Positions 6,700 through 6,915 of a stretch of 6,915 nucleotides of DNA are shown in pieces. Where the stretch lies: NCBI GenBank assembly GCA_019136335.1, contig JAGVUK010000041.1, forward strand, positions 1-6,915. The letters are read 5' to 3'. The DNA is from Methanomicrobiales archaeon (lineage in GTDB: Archaea > Halobacteriota > Methanomicrobia > Methanomicrobiales > Methanoculleaceae). How positions within the stretch are numbered: position 1 is the stretch's first letter; each line of letters opens with the position of its first letter. Under the pieces are notes generated by a model. That model was not told the DNA's origin and did no database searches. It saw nothing but the letters and a program-made list of their open reading frames with translations. Position numbers and translations under genes: made by a program.

Positions 6700-6753
6700 T
6701 GTCTCACCGGGTAGCGATACTCGCAACCCCCACCCCACCCGGCCCGGCCTCCT

Positions 6754-6776
6754 CCCCCGCCCCCGGGGGGCGGGGG
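6754..6776. repeat. Near-perfect C-run/G-run palindrome in repeat copy 2
   Basis: CCCCCGCCCCC (6754-6764) is followed directly by GGGGGGCGGGGG (6765-6776), giving an 11-bp inverted repeat with one extra G at the centre. The same place in copy 1 holds a shorter version (6551-6567). It would be very stable in RNA; a role in ending or protecting transcripts is inference. Confidence 0.65.
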
Positions 6777-6843
6777 CAGTGCATGGCGATAGCCGGGAAT
6801 GAGCCGTGCCCGGGAGTGGCTCTAAATGCACCCTCTCGTGCGC

Positions 6844-6915
6844 TCACGAAGACCGCCGGACGGCGATCCGGTCGGCCCCCTTCCCGTAGAAATGATAACC
6901 AGACCCACCCTCGGC
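6844..6915 (-). CDS. C-terminal fragment of an unidentified gene, cut by the right window edge
   Basis: On the reverse strand the frame from 6915 down to a TGA at 6844-6846 encodes 23 residues including GYHFYGKGADRIAVRRSS. Unlike the G/C-run frames next to it, this has a mixed, protein-like composition and mostly G or C at third codon positions. That fits the end of a real gene running leftward from outside the window, convergent with ruvB. It is too short to identify; I give no function. It could also be a chance open stretch. Confidence 0.4.
   Translation of the reverse strand, partial: AEGGSGYHFYGKGADRIAVRRSS

Larger units (their letters stand above)
6634..6815. repeat. GC-rich intergenic repeat, copy 2
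   Basis: Second copy, longer than copy 1 because its hairpin parts are expanded. Blocks matching copy 1 are at 6634-6652, 6714-6758 and 6801-6815. It contains the hairpins at 6674-6699 and 6754-6776, and a long-range 9-bp pairing of GGCTATCGC (6646-6654) with GCGATAGCC (6786-6794) that could enclose the whole element as one folded structure. Low-complexity open frames cross it on both strands, but their composition is that of G/C runs, not of protein. Confidence 0.65.

Noticed and set aside
6459..6815. CRISPR array or insertion-sequence ends suggested by the repeats.
   Set aside because: There are only two diverged copies with no regular spacers, no cas genes, no transposase and no target-site duplication that I can see.
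6430..6831. Open frames of 68 codons (+) and 133 codons (-) across the right-end repeats.
   Set aside because: They consist mainly of Pro, Gly and Arg from G/C runs, cross both repeat copies and hairpins, and have no recognisable motif.

Overview
The window is GC-rich and almost fully coding on the + strand. It holds two tight gene clusters and about 490 bases of repeat-rich non-coding DNA at the right end. The first cluster is a nickel/dipeptide-type ABC importer: two permeases and two ATPases, preceded by the C-terminal part of a SAM-dependent methyltransferase. The second is a complete ruvC-ruvA-ruvB Holliday-junction cluster. No rRNA, tRNA, CRISPR array, transposase or phage gene is visible.

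Organism: overall style (high GC, GGTGAGG-like ribosome binding sites, overlapping ATGA start/stop junctions, the importer subtype with an EPTKGLD D-loop) suggests to me a methanogenic archaeon of the Methanomicrobiales, near Methanoculleus. This is recognition and inference, since no archaeal marker gene lies in the window; a GC-rich bacterium is not excluded. If it is archaeal, the bacterial-type ruvCAB set is the most notable content, because archaea usually resolve Holliday junctions with the unrelated Hjc nuclease.

Layout: 3-686 methyltransferase, cut by the left window edge; 733-1641 and 1638-2462 inner-membrane permeases; 2459-3400 and 3391-4089 ATPases. Genes from the first permease onward overlap by 4-10 bases, so they should be co-transcribed and translationally coupled. 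No substrate-binding protein is in view; it is expected upstream or elsewhere. Bases 4090-4300 are non-coding, with a 10-bp inverted repeat and a weak TATA-like AT-rich island ahead of ruvC. ruvC (4301-4771), ruvA (4773-5363) and ruvB (5360-6355) follow with a 1-base gap and then a 4-base overlap, and all key catalytic residues are present.

Right end: after ruvB come a small hairpin and two diverged tandem copies of a GC-rich element (about 6459-6579 and 6634-6815) with long G/C-run hairpins and a textbook G-quadruplex motif. The last 72 bases read on the - strand like the C-terminus of another gene, so the repeats would lie between convergent genes, where they may end transcription.

How the genes work together: the permeases and ATPases make an importer core, and the methyltransferase may modify the imported ligand or something related (speculative). 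RuvA and RuvB drive branch migration and RuvC cuts the junction. I found no convincing undescribed multi-gene system; the points most worth following are the ruvCAB origin, the repeat/G-quadruplex element and the unclear start of the first permease.
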